15,523 bases of DNA, from the NCBI GenBank assembly GCA_003533405.1, contig DQDL01000087.1, forward strand, positions 1 to 15,523. Direction: 5' to 3'. Below, in pieces: positions 13,247 through 15,523 of the stretch; within the stretch, counting starts at the first letter, position 1, and the number at the start of each line of letters is the position of its first letter. This DNA comes from Clostridiales bacterium. GTDB taxonomy: Bacteria > Bacillota > Clostridia > Oscillospirales > Oscillospiraceae. Under the pieces are notes generated by a model, which worked only from the letters and a program-made list of their open reading frames with translations, had not been told where the DNA came from and made no database searches. The translations under genes were made by a program, and so were the position numbers.

Positions 13247-14068
13247 ATGAAAAGGAAAAGTATTATAGCCGTCGGCATGGCAGCACTTATGTCGATCGCA
13301 CTTCTGGCCGGCTGCGGCAGCAACGGCTCTGAGCCTCAGAGCGTTTCCACCAACGGCTCGACCTCCATGGAGAAGGTCATCGGCGCACTGAGCGAAAAGT
13401 TCATGGAAACCAACAAGGACATCACCGTCACCTACGACCCCACCGGTTCGGGCACCGGCATCGAGTCCGTGAGCACCGGAAAGTGCGACATCGGTCTTTC
13501 CTCCCGTGCACTCAAGGACAGTGAGACCGGTCTTACCGGCACGACCATCGCACTTGACGGCATTGCAATCATCGTAAACGCAGACAACAAGGTCGCAGAC
13601 CTCACCGTCCAGCAGATCGCCGATATCTTTACCGGCAAGATCACCAACTGGAAGGATGTCGGCGGCGACGATCTTGAGATCACCTGCATCGGCCGTGAAG
13701 CAAACTCCGGCACGAGAGACGGCTTTGAGTCGGTCACCGGCACAAAGGACGCATGCAAGCTTTCTCAGGAGCTCACCTCCACCGGCGCCGTCATCTCCGC
13801 AGTAGGCAGCAACAAGAATGCCATCGGCTACGCTTCCCTCTCGGCAGTTGAAGGCCAAGACGGCATCAAGGCAGTCACCGTAGGCGGCGTTGCCTGCTCC
13901 GAGGCCACCGTTCTCGACGGCAGCTATGCGATCCAGCGCCCCTTCGTCCTTGTGACCAAGGACGGCACCGAGCTTTCGAGCGCAGCAAAGGCATTCTTCG
14001 ACTTTGCAACAAGCACCGATGCTGCCGACCTCATCCGCAACGCAGGCGCAGTCCCCGCAGCAAAGTAA
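13247..14068 (+). CDS. pstS: Phosphate ABC transporter substrate-binding lipoprotein PstS
   Basis: This 273-residue extracytoplasmic lipoprotein captures phosphate for the Pst ABC importer. A signal peptide ends in the lipobox LAGC, with the modified Cys at residue 23. Phosphate-pocket motifs are visible: NGSTSMEKVI, DPTGSGTGIESV, IGLSSRAL and REANSGTRDGFESV, the standard PstS order. The length is normal for Firmicutes PstS. The start at 13247 follows AAAGGAG by 8 bases; the long upstream open frame is not coding because it reads across a terminator and a promoter. It is first in a pstS-pstC-pstA order. A strong intercistronic hairpin after it probably allows more PstS than membrane components to be made. 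pstB and phoU would be expected beyond the right edge. Confidence 0.96.
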   Translation: MKRKSIIAVGMAALMSIALLAGCGSNGSEPQSVSTNGSTSMEKVIGALSEKFMETNKDITVTYDPTGSGTGIESVSTGKCDIGLSSRALKDSETGLTGTTIALDGIAIIVNADNKVADLTVQQIADIFTGKITNWKDVGGDDLEITCIGREANSGTRDGFESVTGTKDACKLSQELTSTGAVISAVGSNKNAIGYASLSAVEGQDGIKAVTVGGVACSEATVLDGSYAIQRPFVLVTKDGTELSSAAKAFFDFATSTDAADLIRNAGAVPAAK

Positions 14069-14087
14069 GCTTCGGCAAAGCAAAAAC

Positions 14088-14115
14088 AATGCCCCGTGTT
14101 TGCACACGGGGCATT
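14088..14115 (+). terminator. Intercistronic 12-bp hairpin between pstS and pstC
   Basis: A perfect 12-bp stem (14088-14099 with 14104-14115, loop TTGC) lies 20 bases after pstS. No T-run follows, so it is more likely a partial terminator or a 3'-end stabiliser of pstS mRNA than a full stop. Confidence 0.75.
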
Positions 14116-14146
14116 CCAATTAAGCAACTAACTTTAGGAGCTGTCC

Positions 14147-15010
14147 ATGAAACGAAAAAAGACGATTGAAACGGGCTTTCGCCTGCTGTTTTTAATATGC
14201 GGTCTTATTGCGGTGGCGTTCGTGCTTTTAATAAGCATCTACCTCATAATCGCCGGTATACCCGCCATCCGTGAGGTGGGGCTCATTAACTTCCTGTTCG
14301 GCGACACATGGAATGCCGGTACGAACGAGTTCGGCATCCTGCCGTTTATCCTCACGAGCGTTTACGGCACCGCAGGAGCGGTAGTCATCGGCGTGCCGAT
14401 AGGCATAATGACGGCGCTGTACCTTTCAAAGGTTGCTCCGCCAAGGATCGCGAAGCTCGTGAACACCGCAGTTGAGCTCTTGGCGGGCATCCCCTCGGTC
14501 ATATACGGCCTTGTGGGCATGATAGTCGTTGTACCGGCGGTGCAGAGCGTGTTCGGCCTGTCATCGGGCGCATGCCTGCTGACTGCAATTCTTGTGCTCG
14601 CGGTCATGATCCTGCCCTACATCATAAACATCTCGAAAACGGCGCTGGACGCTGTTCCGCCCGAGTACGAGGAAGCGTCGCTTGCGCTCGGTGCGCTCAA
14701 GACCGAGACTTATTTCAAGGTCTCGCTTCCGGCGGCTAAGCGTGGTATCGCAACCGCCGTTGTGCAGGGCGTGGGCAGAGCTATGGGCGAAGCGATGGCG
14801 ATAATCATGGTCGCAGGCAATGTCGCAAACATGCCGGGCCTGTTTTCCTCCGTCCGCTTTCTCACGACCGCCATCGTCTCGGAAATGTCCTACGCCTCCT
14901 ATGGCACGCTGCACAGAAATGCGCTGTTTTCGATAAGCCTTGTGCTGTTTTTGTTCATCATGATGGTCAACACGCTGCTGCACATGATATCGCACAGCAA
15001 GGAGGACTGA
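14147..15010 (+). CDS. pstC: Phosphate ABC transporter permease PstC
   Basis: This 287-residue inner-membrane permease has about six hydrophobic helices, the first at residues 12-38. It carries the PstC-type GILPFILTSVYGTAGAVV segment, the VELLAGIPSVIYGLVGM helix, and the cytoplasmic EAA loop EASLALGALKTETYFKVSLP that docks on the ATPase PstB. A GRAMGEAMAIIMVAGN motif follows, common to PstC proteins. TAGGAG lies 6 bases before the ATG. pstA begins 3 bases after its stop. It forms the channel together with PstA. Confidence 0.95.
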   Translation: MKRKKTIETGFRLLFLICGLIAVAFVLLISIYLIIAGIPAIREVGLINFLFGDTWNAGTNEFGILPFILTSVYGTAGAVVIGVPIGIMTALYLSKVAPPRIAKLVNTAVELLAGIPSVIYGLVGMIVVVPAVQSVFGLSSGACLLTAILVLAVMILPYIINISKTALDAVPPEYEEASLALGALKTETYFKVSLPAAKRGIATAVVQGVGRAMGEAMAIIMVAGNVANMPGLFSSVRFLTTAIVSEMSYASYGTLHRNALFSISLVLFLFIMMVNTLLHMISHSKED

Positions 15011-15013
15011 GGC

Positions 15014-15523
15014 ATGAGAATAGCTAAGGACAAAACTCTTAAATTCCTTATGTCGCTGTGCGCCGCCGTGACCTGCCTGCTGCTCATCGGTCTGATCGGC
15101 TACCTGCTCTACCGTGGCATCCCGGGCATAAACGCAAAGTTCCTCACAACGCAGACAAGCTACATCTCCGACTCCATCGGCATACTGCCGAACATCCTGA
15201 ACACCCTGTACCTTATAGTCCTCGTCATGATCATCGTCGTGCCGCTGGGCGTTGGTGCTGCGGTGTATCTCACGGAGTATGCGTCAAATAAGCGCATCTC
15301 AAATGCCATCGGCTTTGCCGTCGAGACGCTCACGGGCATCCCGTCAATTATCTTCGGCCTTGTCGGAATGCTGTTTTTCACGCAGATATTAGGGCTAAGG
15401 CAGGGCATCCTCGCAGGCTCGCTCACGCTTATAATCATGGTGCTGCCGACGGTCATCAGCAACACCAAGGAGAGCCTTCTCGCCGTGCCGCAGTCGTACC
15501 GTGAGGGTGCGCTGGCGCTCGGC
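15014..15523 (+). CDS. pstA: Phosphate ABC transporter permease PstA (partial, runs off the right edge)
   Basis: The first 170 codons are open to the window end with no stop. GGAGG lies 8 bases before the ATG. There is an N-terminal membrane helix (about 10-34), then the PstA-type SIGILPNILNTLYLIVLVM segment, GAAVYLTEYA, the ETLTGIPSIIFGLVGML helix, and the start of the EAA loop (YREGALALG) where the sequence ends. This is the partner permease of PstC. The remainder and probably pstB and phoU lie beyond the window. Confidence 0.93.
   Translation, partial: MRIAKDKTLKFLMSLCAAVTCLLLIGLIGYLLYRGIPGINAKFLTTQTSYISDSIGILPNILNTLYLIVLVMIIVVPLGVGAAVYLTEYASNKRISNAIGFAVETLTGIPSIIFGLVGMLFFTQILGLRQGILAGSLTLIIMVLPTVISNTKESLLAVPQSYREGALALG

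Noticed and set aside
13148..14119. A 323-codon minus-strand open frame opposite pstS
   Set aside because: Antisense to pstS, which has a lipobox and all PstS motifs; it also runs through the promoter region and the hairpin.
1..15523. CRISPR arrays, toxin-antitoxin pairs, phage genes or transposase genes
   Set aside because: No short regularly spaced repeats and no recognisable proteins of these classes were seen; the only mobile-like sequence is the non-coding repeat.

Overview
The window looks like chromosome of a Clostridia-type Firmicute, probably an Oscillospiraceae/Ruminococcaceae-like gut anaerobe. This rests on strong AAGGAGG-type ribosome sites, frequent TTG starts, a PhoB/PhoR-like two-component system with Pst phosphate-uptake genes, AraM-like dehydrogenases, a DeoR regulator, and GC-rich genes separated by AT-rich gaps. 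The taxon is inferred from gene content only.

Layout. Positions 1-83 hold the 3' part of a dispersed structured repeat. Positions 134-2277 hold a response regulator and sensor kinase operon (+) with a promoter of Pho-box type and a bidirectional terminator. Positions 2274-8896 hold a minus-strand run, in transcription order: TIM-barrel protein, ethanolamine-permease-like APC transporter, a complete ~250-bp copy of the repeat, FGGY sugar/polyol kinase, a long glycerol-1-phosphate-dehydrogenase-like enzyme, a tyrosine-phosphatase-family protein, and an HPt-like protein with Cys in place of the phosphoacceptor His. After an AT-rich gap and a terminator (9282-9307) comes a second minus-strand pair: an AraM-like dehydrogenase and a flavin-reductase-domain protein (9324-11083). 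A DeoR-family regulator (+, 11439-12194) is divergent from this pair. It is followed by a HAD-IIA (NagD-like) phosphatase with its own terminator, then pstS, pstC and the first part of pstA, which runs off the right edge.

How the parts fit together. Two themes are interleaved. The outer parts are a phosphate-starvation regulon. Three promoters (before the response regulator, the HAD phosphatase and pstS) share the same unusual grid: TTTACA-like boxes at offsets 0, +11 and +34, and a TAnnnT -10 box starting at +49. This suggests that the two-component system controls itself, the phosphatase and Pst uptake. The inner part looks like an inducible catabolic cluster for a small amine, polyol or sugar: permease, FGGY kinase, two paralogous Fe-ADH-fold dehydrogenases, an isomerase/aldolase-type barrel, a flavin-reductase-like protein and a DeoR regulator. 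I cannot name its substrate, and this gene combination is not one I recognise as a described pathway.

The strongest leads for new biology are the shared promoter grid, the structured repeat (an 18-of-19 paired closing stem, a 10-bp inner stem and a possible pseudoknot), the uncharacterised catabolic cluster, and the HPt-like protein without its histidine.
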